Below, one piece after another: positions 53,568-62,092 of a stretch of 64,000 nucleotides of DNA; within the stretch, counting starts at the first letter, position 1; each line of letters starts with the position of its first letter. The stretch is taken from NCBI RefSeq assembly GCF_008124625.1, contig NZ_VNHM01000007.1, forward strand, positions 100,915 to 164,914, given 5' to 3'. Both the position numbers and the translations under genes were made by a program. The DNA comes from Desulfallas thermosapovorans DSM 6562. Its GTDB lineage: Bacteria; Bacillota; Desulfotomaculia; Desulfotomaculales; Desulfallaceae. A model generated the notes under the pieces. It worked only from the letters and a program-made list of their open reading frames with translations, did no database searches and had not been told where the DNA came from.

Positions 53568-53817
53568 TATTATCCACCTGCCTGTAATTTTTTAATCGGG
53601 GTCGGCCCCAGAAAGCACCGGCCCAACTGTAAACACTTATATTTTTTTCATAAAATACCTGGCACTATTGTAATTGGGACAGACAGGTAAGTCAAGGAGC
53701 GGGTTGCGGCGGCACCCGCCAAAATAACCGGTAAAAGGCAACTGGGACCACTATTTACCTAATAAAATAATCTCTATATCCAAATATTTTTATATCTCAA
53801 CTACTCCAGGACATATA

Positions 53818-53850
53818 AAAAAGCCGCCTTTGCCCAAGCAAAAGCAGCTA
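53818..53850 (-). terminator. Terminator after the CD1247-like gene
   Basis: The minus-strand stem AGCTGCTTTTGC/GCAAAGGCGGCT (12 bp with G-T pairs; 53849-53838 with 53833-53822) has a 4-nt loop and is followed by TTTTTTATA. The gap 53568-53890 holds this plus an AT-rich region with no gene. Confidence 0.85.
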
Positions 53851-53890
53851 TGTGCATTACTGTCGTTCTTCACCTGTTGCTATATGCCGG

Positions 53891-54325
53891 CTATATATCT
53901 TCCTCAATCGCTGAGTTCCGGCTATGCAATATTTCAGGTTCATCTGCAGTTTCATAACCATCGTCGTTTACGAAAACCACCTCATCGCAATTGGGACAGG
54001 TAACCTCAATGATATCCTCATCCTCTACAATATCGGAATCAAAAAGTACCGTTTCCCCGCAGCGTGGGCAGTCCACCTCCATATATTCTTCCAGTTCCTC
54101 CTCGCCGTGCATATCATTCTCCAGGGTATATAAATCTTCATCCAGGGTTTCCACATACTCTTCCAGTTGCTCCTGAGATTCCTCCAGTTCGGAAAATGAG
54201 TCGGCAAATTCGTCTAAAACGTCAATGATACCACCCAGCAGCTTGCCTTCTTTGCTATCGGCCTCCATATTCATACCATTGGCCAGTCCCTGCAAGTAAG
54301 CCACCTTTGACTTAAGATCAGACAC
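53891..54325 (-). CDS. CD1247-like protein with coiled coil and zinc ribbon
   Basis: 144 residues from GTG 54325 (GGGGG 7 nt upstream): SDLKSKVAYLQGLANGMN is the N-terminal domain named after C. difficile CD1247. An acidic coiled coil follows (ELEESQEQLEEYVETLDEDLYTLE), then a CPRCGE...CPNCDE zinc ribbon (about 86-124). Very acidic. Widespread in clostridia next to efp; function unknown. Confidence 0.82.
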   Translation of the reverse strand: MSDLKSKVAYLQGLANGMNMEADSKEGKLLGGIIDVLDEFADSFSELEESQEQLEEYVETLDEDLYTLENDMHGEEELEEYMEVDCPRCGETVLFDSDIVEDEDIIEVTCPNCDEVVFVNDDGYETADEPEILHSRNSAIEEDI

Positions 54326-54449
54326 AAAAATACCCCCTTTGTGGTTACGTATCAAAAATAGTATCTCCGTTCAGGGGGTTTTTAAACATTTGTTTCCTTA
54401 TTAAGGTAACAAACTACACTCAAAAACGCACAAACCATCCCTCTTTGAC

Positions 54450-54507
54450 GGTGCCGGGTGTTGAAAGGTTAAAAGTTTTTACTTTCAACCTTTCAACACC
54501 CGGCACC
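54450..54507. repeat. Long perfect palindromic repeat after efp
   Basis: ggtgccgggtgttgaaagg plus its complement ctttcaacacccggcacc form a stem of at least 21 bp around a T-rich loop. It starts 4 nt after the efp stop. Same word as in the repeats at 6.85, 26.4, 56.85 and 60.1 kb. It would fold strongly in the mRNA, but no T tail follows on the minus strand. Confidence 0.75.
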
Positions 54508-54511
54508 AATA

Positions 54512-55069
54512 CTAAGCCCTTTTAATATAGTGACCGGTACGGGTATCTATCTGCAGTATATCCCCGGTGTTTATAAAAAACGGTACCTGTACAACATAGC
54601 CTGTTTCCAACGTAGCCGGTTTGGAGCCACCGGATGCGGTATCGCCCTTGATACCCGGTGCTGTTTCCACCACTTCCAGTTCCACAACATTTGGCAAATC
54701 CACACCAATGGTACGTCCCTGAAACATCATAACTGTAATGGTCATGTTCTCTTTGAGAAATTTAATGGCGTCGCCCAGCTGATCGTTATTAAGACTGAAC
54801 TGGTCAAAACTTTCCATATCCATAAAATGATAATCGGATCCGTCATTGTACAGATACTGGGCCTCCCGGCGATCTATCCGGGCCCTGGGCATTTTTTCCC
54901 CGGCGTTAAAGGTTTTGTCCACCACTGCACCGGTACGCAGGTTTTTCAGTTTGGACCGTACGAAGGCCGCACCTTTACCCGGCTTAACATGCTGAAATTC
55001 CACCACCTGGTAAACATCGCCTTCCAGCTCTATGGTCAGGCCGGTACGAAAATCATTAGTTGAAACCAA
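54512..55069 (-). CDS. efp: Translation elongation factor P
   Basis: 185 residues with three beta-barrel domains. The modification-loop region is [26 protein letters not shown], with Lys at the loop tip (PGKGAA). Rescues ribosomes stalled at polyproline. TTG 55069 with AAGGAGG 8 nt upstream. aroQ-pepP-efp is the conserved order. Confidence 0.96.
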   Translation of the reverse strand: MVSTNDFRTGLTIELEGDVYQVVEFQHVKPGKGAAFVRSKLKNLRTGAVVDKTFNAGEKMPRARIDRREAQYLYNDGSDYHFMDMESFDQFSLNNDQLGDAIKFLKENMTITVMMFQGRTIGVDLPNVVELEVVETAPGIKGDTASGGSKPATLETGYVVQVPFFINTGDILQIDTRTGHYIKRA

Positions 55070-55141
55070 ATTCTACGCCTCCTTGAAATATCCCAATTTA
55101 TTATTAGCGGCACAACCAGGATTCATCACAAAGCTGCACAA

Positions 55142-56212
55142 TCAAAGCTCTATAAGCCTGTCCTTGGGTGATTTGGTAAGCCTGCGACAGCCGTATTTCT
55201 CAACCACCACACTATCCTCGATACGCACCCCCCCGGTGCCTGGCAGGTAAATACCCGGTTCTATAGTGACCACCATGCCTTCTTGCAAAATGGTGTCATC
55301 TCTCATGGAAAGCCGCGGCCCCTCATGCACTGCCAGCCCCACACCATGCCCGGTGCTATGTCCGAAATATTCGCCGTACCCGTGGGAAGCGATAATATCC
55401 CGGGCAGCCTTGTCCACGCTACTTGCCGCCACACCGGCTTTTACCGCGGCGAGGCCTGCCAGTTGGGCCTCCAACACAATATCATATATTTGTCTGATTA
55501 ACGCACCGGGTGAACCCAGGGATACCGTCCTGGTCATATCCGAATTATAATTATCCACCACCACGCCGAAATCTATGGTTATAATATCGCCGTGGTTAAT
55601 GGTTTTCGCCGAGGCCTCACCGTGGGGCAATGCAGCCCGGGGACCTGAAGCCACAATGAAGGGAAATGCTATTCTTTCAGCACCCCGCCGGCGCATAAAC
55701 ATCTCCAGTTCCAGGGCTATCTCCCTTTCAGTAACACCAGGTTTGATTAAGTTGCAGATATGCTCAAAACCTTCATCTAAGAGGCCCATAGCCCTCTCAA
55801 TGGTAGCCAGTTCGGATTTATTTTTGACCAGGCGGAATTGTTCAACGATACCCTCCACCGGGCGCAGTGACACTTGCTGCAGTTTCTCCTGCAGTGTGTC
55901 GTAAAACTTGTAACTTATGTAATCGGACTCAAATCCCAGAACGTGTAAACCCAGCCGGCTGATCAATTCCACCAGCGCCTCTGCCAGGGTGGTTTCCATT
56001 TTTTTTATTTCCAGGTGCGGGCTTTGTTCTTTCGCCTGCTGAGTGTACCGGAAGTCGGTTATTAAAAAGGATGTCCCGGCTGTAATAAGCAGTGCACCTG
56101 TATCACCGGTGAATCCGCTTAAGTAATACCGGTTTTCGGGTTGTAGTACCAGCAACGCGTCCAGGGCATTTTCCTTTAAGGCTGCGGCCACTTTGTTTAT
56201 GCGGGTTTTCAT
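55142..56212 (-). CDS. Xaa-Pro aminopeptidase (M24 family)
   Basis: 356 residues: a creatinase-like N-terminal domain (1-130) and a pita-bread domain with metal ligands in ITIDFGVVVDNYNSDMTRTV (Asp, Asp), STGHGVGLAVHEGP (His), MVVTIEPGIYLPGTGGVRIEDSV (Glu, Glu). ATG 56212 has GGAGG 7 nt upstream; ATG 56218 is too close. Removes N-terminal residues before proline. Often called PepP/YqhT in this cluster. Confidence 0.92.
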   Translation of the reverse strand: MKTRINKVAAALKENALDALLVLQPENRYYLSGFTGDTGALLITAGTSFLITDFRYTQQAKEQSPHLEIKKMETTLAEALVELISRLGLHVLGFESDYISYKFYDTLQEKLQQVSLRPVEGIVEQFRLVKNKSELATIERAMGLLDEGFEHICNLIKPGVTEREIALELEMFMRRRGAERIAFPFIVASGPRAALPHGEASAKTINHGDIITIDFGVVVDNYNSDMTRTVSLGSPGALIRQIYDIVLEAQLAGLAAVKAGVAASSVDKAARDIIASHGYGEYFGHSTGHGVGLAVHEGPRLSMRDDTILQEGMVVTIEPGIYLPGTGGVRIEDSVVVEKYGCRRLTKSPKDRLIEL

Positions 56213-56214
56213 TT

Positions 56215-56664
56215 TCATTCCTCCGTCCAGGGTACCCGGGCCATTTCCACCACCGCCCGTAAGGCCAACCGGTACCCCAGCGCGCCAAAGCCGGATATCT
56301 GCCCCGCCGCCACGGGAGCAATCACCGAATAACGACGAAAATCCTCCCGGGCATGGATATTGGAAATATGCACTTCAACCACCGGTATGGCAATGGCGGC
56401 CACCGCGTCACGCAAGGCATAACTGTAGTGGGTCAAGGCACCCGGGTTCAATATTACAGCGTCGTAATCATCAACAGCGGTATGCAGGCTATCTATCAGC
56501 ACCCCTTCATGATTGGACTGGATAAAATCAATGTCCACTGCCAGTTCCCGGGCCAGCTCCTCCAGGGACGCGTTTATGTCCCCCAGTGACCCGGTACCAT
56601 ACACACCGGGTTCCCTTTTGCCCAGCATATTCAGATTCGGGCCGTGCAGCACCAGTATTTTCAC
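56215..56664 (-). CDS. aroQ: 3-dehydroquinate dehydratase, type II
   Basis: About 149 residues: [22 protein letters not shown] (catalytic Tyr near 23), [34 protein letters not shown] and [19 protein letters not shown] (His-Arg active site). Shikimate pathway. GTG 56664 with GAGGTGA upstream fits; GTG 56673 is the alternative. Overlaps the peptidase start by a few bases at most. Confidence 0.95.
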   Translation of the reverse strand: MKILVLHGPNLNMLGKREPGVYGTGSLGDINASLEELARELAVDIDFIQSNHEGVLIDSLHTAVDDYDAVILNPGALTHYSYALRDAVAAIAIPVVEVHISNIHAREDFRRYSVIAPVAAGQISGFGALGYRLALRAVVEMARVPWTEE

Positions 56665-56848
56665 CCAAATCACCTCAAAAAAGATGGGAATATTTTAACA
56701 TAAATGACCCTGGTTGCATAGTCCCGACCATATTTCACGAATCCCGTTAAACAACCCGGTTTATCTTTTCTTAAAGAGGCTGTTCCCAAAGCCCGCGCCA
56801 GATACACCTGTGAGCTCTACGCTGGCTGGCTTTTATAGTGCTTACGCA

Positions 56849-56930
56849 GGTGCCGGGTATTGAAGTCTAAAAGAAATTTTTCATAACGTTTTGTGCCCTG
56901 GAAAGGCATGTATATATGGTTGGAAGAGCA
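56849..56930 (+). repeat. Dispersed repeat of about 85 bp, copy 2
   Basis: Same sequence as the reverse complement of 26337-26421: gtgccgggtattgaa, then taaaagaaatttttcataacg, ttttgtgccctggaaagg, catgtatatatggttgg. About ten differences over 80 bases. The 300-nt gap 56674-56974 holds this and an AT-rich tail; no gene is seen. Confidence 0.75.
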
Positions 56931-56969
56931 CCAAAGGCTACTTTTGAACAAACTCTTAAAGTTTTTAAA

Positions 56970-56988
56970 AAACTTTAAGCCTGACCCC
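56970..56988. repeat. Repeat word supplying the pmbA 3-prime end
   Basis: aaactttaagcctgacccc, identical to 16492-16510; a shorter form is at 19217-19229. On the minus strand GGTCAGGCTTAA gives the last codons GQA and the stop of pmbA. Confidence 0.65.
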
Positions 56989-58327
56989 CGCCGCTTATAC
57001 TCATGCGGGAAACTCTGATGGTGGGGGCACCCCGGGTACCGAAGAATTGCAGGTCGCTACCCACCGCGTCAACCCGACCCAGCATTTCCATAATGTTGCC
57101 GGCAATGGCCAGGCCCCGCACCGGATAGGCCAATTGTCCATTTTCAATCCACAGCCCGCTTGCCCCCAGGGAGAAGTCACCCGATATGGGATTGGCAGTA
57201 TGCAACCCCATCACCTCGGTTACATACAGGCCGCTTTTTATATCACCAATGATTTGTTCAGGAGTTTGACTGCCCGGTTCAATGAAAAAGTTGGTGGTAC
57301 CCACCTCGGGAGTGCCTTTAAAGGACCCGCGCGTGCCGTTGCCCGTGGATAACACCCCGTCCCTGGCAGCTGTATACACGTTGTGTAAAAATCCCTGCAG
57401 CAGGCCGCCCTGAACCAGTACCGTCCTGGACATGGGCACCCCTTCCCCGTCAAAGGGCGCCGAAGCGATGCCCCCGGGCAAAGTACCGTCATCAATAATG
57501 TTGATTTGATCCGAGGCCACCTGTTGGCCCACTTTACCTGCGAACAGTGAACGCCCCTTTTGCACCGCTTCAGCGGACAGGGCCGGTGCCAGCACGCCTA
57601 AAAACCCCGTGGCGACATAGGGCTCCAGCACCACCGGTGCCTGCCGGGAAGCCACAGGCCTGGCCCCCAGCATACGTACCGCCCGGCTTGCGGCCTCCCG
57701 GCCCAGGGCTGCGGGGTCCAGATCAGCATAGCGCAGGCCATATTTCATGGCAAACCCGGTCTGGCTTTCCTCTCCCTGACCCGCTACCAGGGTGATATAC
57801 ATGCCGCAATAAGCTACTCCGTACTGCAGGGAAATGCCATGGGAGTTCACCAATATAACCTCGGCTTCGCCATCGTGGTAGGTGGAGCTTTCAATTATAC
57901 TGATCCGCTTATCAGCAGCCCGGGCTTCCTTTTCCATAGTACGGGCCATGTCGATTTTTTCCTCGACAGTGGCAGCCCGGATAGCCGTGTCGTATAAATC
58001 CATTTCCGGGTAGCTTGGGGCAGGCCGGGGCAACAGGCGGTATTCATCGGGCTCAGAGAGCCGGGCGTTGGCCAGAGCCTGTCTTACCGCCTCATCTATG
58101 GCACCATCGCTCAGGTCGGTGGTGAAGGCAAAACCGTTTTTACCATCCTGAAACACCCGGATGCCCATGCCTCGATCTTCCGCTAGTTTCATTGTATCCA
58201 CAGCCTGCTCTCGCACTTCAATCTCCAGTTCCTTACTGCTGCTGATATATGCCTCGGCCATGGATGCACCTGATCGCAAAGCTTTATGCACCGCATTTTC
58301 CGCATATTTTTTGTATTGGGAATCCAT
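56975..58327 (-). CDS. pmbA: TldE/PmbA family metallopeptidase subunit
   Basis: 450 residues of the TldD/PmbA fold; lacks the HExxxH motif, as expected for TldE. Family stretches: NSHGISLQYGVAYCGMYITLVAGQGEESQTGF, VVLEPYVATGFLGVLAPALSAEAVQKGRSLFAGKVGQQVAS, APFDGEGVPMSRTVLV, GLHTANPISGDFSLGASGLWIENG. Works as a heterodimer with TldD (60132-61526), three genes upstream. ATG 58327. Confidence 0.92.
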   Translation of the reverse strand: MDSQYKKYAENAVHKALRSGASMAEAYISSSKELEIEVREQAVDTMKLAEDRGMGIRVFQDGKNGFAFTTDLSDGAIDEAVRQALANARLSEPDEYRLLPRPAPSYPEMDLYDTAIRAATVEEKIDMARTMEKEARAADKRISIIESSTYHDGEAEVILVNSHGISLQYGVAYCGMYITLVAGQGEESQTGFAMKYGLRYADLDPAALGREAASRAVRMLGARPVASRQAPVVLEPYVATGFLGVLAPALSAEAVQKGRSLFAGKVGQQVASDQINIIDDGTLPGGIASAPFDGEGVPMSRTVLVQGGLLQGFLHNVYTAARDGVLSTGNGTRGSFKGTPEVGTTNFFIEPGSQTPEQIIGDIKSGLYVTEVMGLHTANPISGDFSLGASGLWIENGQLAYPVRGLAIAGNIMEMLGRVDAVGSDLQFFGTRGAPTIRVSRMSISGGGQA

Positions 58328-58429
58328 GATGCTCGTGATCGCTCCTTTCAGTTAAGTTATTATAATTCAATGGAAAATAAACTATTCCTTTCCGTACCAA
58401 ACACAAATCAGAAACGTACTATTTTTAGG

Positions 58430-58456
58430 GACAAAAAAAAACCACCTGATGGCAGT
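58430..58456 (-). terminator. Terminator after the YabG-like gene
   Basis: A weak minus-strand hairpin ACTGCC-ATCA-GGTGGT directly after the stop (58456) is followed by TTTTTTTTTGTCCC. Confidence 0.65.
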
Positions 58457-58671
58457 TAATGCATAAAAAAAGAATTGGCCGTCAAGGCAATCAAATCTTT
58501 AAACGTAACCGGCGCCAGTTCCTGGACGGAGACCTGAACCACAAAATTGGGATCCAGCATTGCCACTATGGCGACCTTTTGCCCGGTTTGCTGGTCGGTG
58601 TAAAAACCAATTACACAAAACTGGGCCTCCTCCCCGGCTACTTTCCTGGTGACAATATCGCCTATTTTCAT
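58456..58671 (-). CDS. Small protein resembling the N-terminus of YabG
   Basis: 71 residues, MKIGDIVTRKVAGEEAQFCVIGFYTDQQTGQKVAIVAMLDPNFVVQVSVQELAPV. A beta-rich SH3/KOW-like module similar to the opening (KIGDIVARKSY) of the sporulation peptidase YabG, but without a peptidase part. ATG 58671 with AGGGGG upstream, own terminator. A stand-alone domain rather than a truncation, as RBS and stop are clean. Function unknown. Confidence 0.65.
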   Translation of the reverse strand: MKIGDIVTRKVAGEEAQFCVIGFYTDQQTGQKVAIVAMLDPNFVVQVSVQELAPVTFKDLIALTANSFFMH

Positions 58672-58946
58672 TAAATATGCCCCCTAAAGGAAGTAAACAC
58701 CGCAGGATCAAGTTCCTTGCATCGGCATTTGGTACAATACCAAAGTAGCATTATATGCACTTATAATACAGCATATGCGCCGCTATCAACGGTTGTGCCA
58801 TATGAAAAATTTCCCCCTCAGTACAATAATGGATGATGATGAAAATTATTACTTATTTATATGCATAACTTTCAAATGGCCGTGTGAAAATAAAAAAAGA
58901 ATTTGGTTACATAATAAAACTATAAATACAAGGAGGGGTGTTAATC

Positions 58947-59210
58947 ATGGACTTCAATTTTCGTCAAAACGTCAACACCGATTGGCCAACCTGGAAGAAT
59001 TATTTAAAGAACGCTATGGAGTTTGCCGAGGAACTTGGCATTGCAAGGGAGAAAATTAATTCACTGGCTTACCAGGTGGGAGACCTGCTGGCTCAAAGCG
59101 TGCCCCCGTCTAACCCGGAACAGCAGGCCATCAAGGAGTTGTGGCAGGTAGCTGACCCCAACGAGCGACAAGTCCTGGCCCGTTTAATGACCAAAGTGGT
59201 CAGCCAGTAA
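58947..59210 (+). CDS. DUF3243 family protein
   Basis: 87 residues: MDFNFRQNVNTDWPTWKNYLKNAMEFAEELGIAREKINSLAYQVGDLLAQSVPPSNPEQQAIKELWQVADPNERQVLARLMTKVV. The DUF3243 pattern (helical, ends in LxxLMxK). ATG 58947 with GGAGGGG 8 nt upstream. Plus strand, monocistronic, with a strong terminator behind. Function unknown; often in spore formers. Confidence 0.85.
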   Translation: MDFNFRQNVNTDWPTWKNYLKNAMEFAEELGIAREKINSLAYQVGDLLAQSVPPSNPEQQAIKELWQVADPNERQVLARLMTKVVSQ

Positions 59211-59240
59211 CCGTCACACAGCGGGCTACCCAATTTATGT

Positions 59241-59279
59241 AAAGCATAGCGCCCGGAGCCGGAGCGCTATGCTTTTAGC
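59241..59279 (+). terminator. Terminator after the DUF3243 gene
   Basis: The perfect 12-bp stem AAAGCATAGCGC/GCGCTATGCTTT (59241-59252, 59264-59275) has a short T run (TTTT). It also works for the converging prepilin peptidase gene (AAAGC... on minus), though without a T tail. Confidence 0.8.
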
Positions 59280-59301
59280 AGTGTAACTGTCAATTAATGA
59301 T

Positions 59302-60057
59302 CTATAGACCGGAAATACTCCAGTACCATTTAATTATCCAATCAGCGCCAAAGGCTGCCACCACACCGCCCAGGGCCAGGTAAGGTCCAAAGGGCACGGC
59401 ATCTTTTCTGCCCTTTTGTCCCAGAGCCATGAGCATAATCCCCGACAGGCCGCCTACCAAAAAGGAGATAAAAAGTGCCACCAGGATGTCAGGCCAGCCC
59501 AAAAATAACCCCATTAAAGCGCTTAATTTAATGTCTCCTCCGCCCATACCACCCTTTGACACCAGGGCAATGATCAAGAACAGCACTCCGGCCCCCAAAA
59601 AGCCGATTAAACCGTCAATTAATTTACCTGTCCCCGACAAATACACCAGGGGCAGGCCCAGTACCAGACCCGTTATGATGAGCTCGTCGGGAATAATTTT
59701 ATGCCGGTAATCGATCAGTGCCGCAGCCAGCAGCACGGCAAAAAACACCCACATGGAAACCGACTGCCACTGCCAACCCCAGAATTGATAAACAGCCCCG
59801 AAAAACACCGCTGCGGTCGATTCCACCAGGGGATACCGGGCCGGTATTCTTGTTCCGCAATAACGGCAGCGTCCCCTGAGCAGTATATAGCTAAGCAAAG
59901 GCACCAAATCAAGCGCCTTAAGCCTGTGGCCACAGCCGGGGCAATGGGATGGATTATAAACCACCGATTGCCCCAGGGGCAGGCGGTGGATGCATACATT
60001 GAGGAAGCTGCCAATGCAGGCACCCAATATAAACACTATAATATCATCAAGAAACAT
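59302..60057 (-). CDS. Prepilin peptidase (A24 family)
   Basis: About 251 residues. Two CxxC pairs in the cytoplasmic loop (CPGCGH, CRYCGT), about eight membrane helices, catalytic aspartates in ALIDYRHKIIPD and the GxGD motif GGGDIKLSALMG. Cleaves and N-methylates type IV prepilins or competence pseudopilins. ATG 60057 has TGGAG 6 nt upstream. An in-frame extension to 60120 would read through the dispersed repeat (60102-60120), so it is not real. Confidence 0.92.
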   Translation of the reverse strand: MFLDDIIVFILGACIGSFLNVCIHRLPLGQSVVYNPSHCPGCGHRLKALDLVPLLSYILLRGRCRYCGTRIPARYPLVESTAAVFFGAVYQFWGWQWQSVSMWVFFAVLLAAALIDYRHKIIPDELIITGLVLGLPLVYLSGTGKLIDGLIGFLGAGVLFLIIALVSKGGMGGGDIKLSALMGLFLGWPDILVALFISFLVGGLSGIMLMALGQKGRKDAVPFGPYLALGGVVAAFGADWIIKWYWSISGL

Positions 60058-60101
60058 ATTATTCTCCATAGTATAATACATATCTTGCAAAAGCCAAAAC
60101 C

Positions 60102-60120
60102 TTTCAACACCCGGCACCAA
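60102..60120. repeat. Dispersed repeat word between tldD and the prepilin peptidase
   Basis: ctttcaacacccggcacca, one arm of the family seen at 54450-54507. Falls 12 nt after the tldD stop. Confidence 0.6.
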
Positions 60121-60131
60121 TTTTGTGCATT

Positions 60132-61526
60132 TTATTCCCCGTGGCCCGTACCGCCAACCACCAGCTCTTTAATTCTAATGGTGGGCTGGGCATCGCTCAC
60201 CGGAACGCCCTGGCCGTCTTTACCACAGGTACCGATGGTGAAGCCCAGGTCACCGCCCACCGCCTCAATAATCCGGAGTACCTCGGGGCCGTTGCCGGTC
60301 AACGTGGCACCCCGTACCATGGGGCCAACCTCACCGTTTTCAATGAGATAACCTTCGGCCACATCAAAAACAAAGTCCCCGGTGGTGGTGTTAACCTGCC
60401 CGCCGCCCATTTTTTTCACCAGCAAACCGTTGCCGGTCTCGCGGATAATTTGCTGCGGGTCGTCTTTGCCTGGTGCAATATAGGTATTACCCATGCGGGG
60501 GATGGGTTTATGCTGGTAGGATTCCCGGCGACCGTGACCGTTGGGCTCAACACCGTCCCGTTTGGCAGTGAGCCGGTCATACATAAAATCTTTTAATATA
60601 CCATTCTCGATTAAAACCACTTTGCGGGAGGGCACACCCTCATCGTCAAAGCTGTAGGAACCATAGCGTTCCGGCAGGGTGGCATCATCCACAACGGTAA
60701 CACATTCCGCCGCCACTTGCTGGCCCTTTTTACCGGCGTATACCGAAAGGCCCTTTTGTACCAGGTCGGCTTCCAATCCATGGCCGCAGGCCTCATGTAC
60801 CATGGTGCCGCCGGCCTCTCCCGCCAGCACCACCGGCATTTTCCCGGCCGGTGCCGGCTTGGCGGCCAGCATCTGCACCGCCCGCCGGGCTGCGGCGACC
60901 CCCACTTCCCGGGGATTGTTGCGTTCCAGTAGTTCAAAGCCGCCGTGTCCGCCCACCGCTTCAAAGCCCGTTTGGATTACCGATCCTTCTGTAGCCACCG
61001 CCTGAACCATCAGCCGGGTGCGCACCCTTTCATCTTCCACATAATCACCGTCACTATTGGCCACAATCACATGCTGTACCACATCGCCATAACCAACCAT
61101 CACCTGTTTAATTTTTTCTTTGTCCACCGCCCGGGCGGCTTCATCCGCCGCCTTTACCGCCTTGACCTTATCCTCGGTGGACACCTGATCCGGCCTTTGC
61201 AGTACCGTAAAGCTAACCGGGGACTCCACCCGGCGCAGTTCAAAGGATACATCCCCGCCCTGGCCCGCCACGGCGTGGCTTACAATACGGGCCGCTTCCA
61301 GCAAGCCCTCCCTGCTCAAATCATTGGTATAAGCATAAGATGTATGGTCGCCGGACAATACCCTAATCCCCGCCCCGGATTCGATGCCCGAGTGGATACG
61401 CTCAATTTTGCCGTCCTCACACCCGATACCGGTCACCTTTTTGTATTCCACGTAAACATCGGCAAAATCACCGCCATGGGCAAGGGCGGCAGCAATTACT
61501 TCTTTTAAAGTGTCCTTATCAAGCAT
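60132..61526 (-). CDS. tldD: TldD family metallopeptidase
   Basis: 464 residues; zinc motif HEACGHGLEAD (HExxxH, about 250-260), VVDDATLPERYGSYSFDDEGVPSRKVVLIENG, AKRDGVEPNGHGRRESYQHKPIPRMGNTYI, and TTTGDFVFDVAEGYLIENGEVGPMVRGATL are all TldD hallmarks. With TldE it degrades unfolded peptides and matures peptide antibiotics in enterobacteria. ATG 61526; a longer frame to 61607 lacks an RBS. Confidence 0.93.
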   Translation of the reverse strand: MLDKDTLKEVIAAALAHGGDFADVYVEYKKVTGIGCEDGKIERIHSGIESGAGIRVLSGDHTSYAYTNDLSREGLLEAARIVSHAVAGQGGDVSFELRRVESPVSFTVLQRPDQVSTEDKVKAVKAADEAARAVDKEKIKQVMVGYGDVVQHVIVANSDGDYVEDERVRTRLMVQAVATEGSVIQTGFEAVGGHGGFELLERNNPREVGVAAARRAVQMLAAKPAPAGKMPVVLAGEAGGTMVHEACGHGLEADLVQKGLSVYAGKKGQQVAAECVTVVDDATLPERYGSYSFDDEGVPSRKVVLIENGILKDFMYDRLTAKRDGVEPNGHGRRESYQHKPIPRMGNTYIAPGKDDPQQIIRETGNGLLVKKMGGGQVNTTTGDFVFDVAEGYLIENGEVGPMVRGATLTGNGPEVLRIIEAVGGDLGFTIGTCGKDGQGVPVSDAQPTIRIKELVVGGTGHGE

Positions 61527-61667
61527 GCAATTCACCATCCAGTTCGGTTTGATAAAAATGCTCCAAAAACCACCAAATAAATGACTATACCGGTCAAGAA
61601 GATACAATGCTGTGCTGTTTTGGTGCTACCTTTATTTTACTCCGGGGGCGTTACTTTTATTTGCTCT

Positions 61668-62087
61668 CTATATTAGATCATTGAAAAAGGACTTGATCAT
61701 TGGTTGATAATCAAAGTATTCTCGCCAGGTTTTTTCTAAAAAATCAAATCTGGTTTTTTCATCCCGGCTGAATAGAATTTTGCCTCTGGTAACGTGATAA
61801 CGTAACGCTATGGGGGCAAAATTCAATACCATTACGTCAACGGGTATACCGGCATGATCCTCCAGGTATAGGGAAAGTTCGACTTCGTATTCCCACTGTT
61901 TTTGTGGCATTACCTTATCATCAAGGTATACCGCAACATCAACATCACCGCAGGAGGTCGGCAATAAAAAAGAACCGTGCAGGTAAGCAAATAAAATCTC
62001 CGCTCGTTGAGATAATTTGCTTTTCAGCAGTTTTTCCACAGATTCTTTTTCCAGTGATGTAAGAAGATATTTTTTTTTATTGCTCAT
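61668..62087 (-). CDS. MntA-type nucleotidyltransferase (antitoxin of HepT)
   Basis: About 139 residues. The minimal nucleotidyltransferase signature is LHGSFLLPTSCGDVDVAVY, with Gly-Ser followed by Asp48 and Asp50 (numbered from ATG 62087). MntA antitoxins AMPylate their HepT partner. ATG 62087 has GGGG 9 nt upstream; ATG 62096 would give a 4-nt overlap with hepT instead. Lower GC than neighbours, which suggests acquisition. Confidence 0.8.
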   Translation of the reverse strand: MSNKKKYLLTSLEKESVEKLLKSKLSQRAEILFAYLHGSFLLPTSCGDVDVAVYLDDKVMPQKQWEYEVELSLYLEDHAGIPVDVMVLNFAPIALRYHVTRGKILFSRDEKTRFDFLEKTWREYFDYQPMIKSFFNDLI

Positions 62088-62092
62088 TTCAC

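Noticed and set aside
58775..59059. Plus-strand ORF upstream of DUF3243
   Set aside because: Overlaps the DUF3243 start in another frame and lacks an RBS.
60070..60097. Promoter-like TTGGCT-16-TATACT before the prepilin peptidase
   Set aside because: Its start site would fall on the RBS of the chosen ATG, so it could not serve this gene as a normal promoter.
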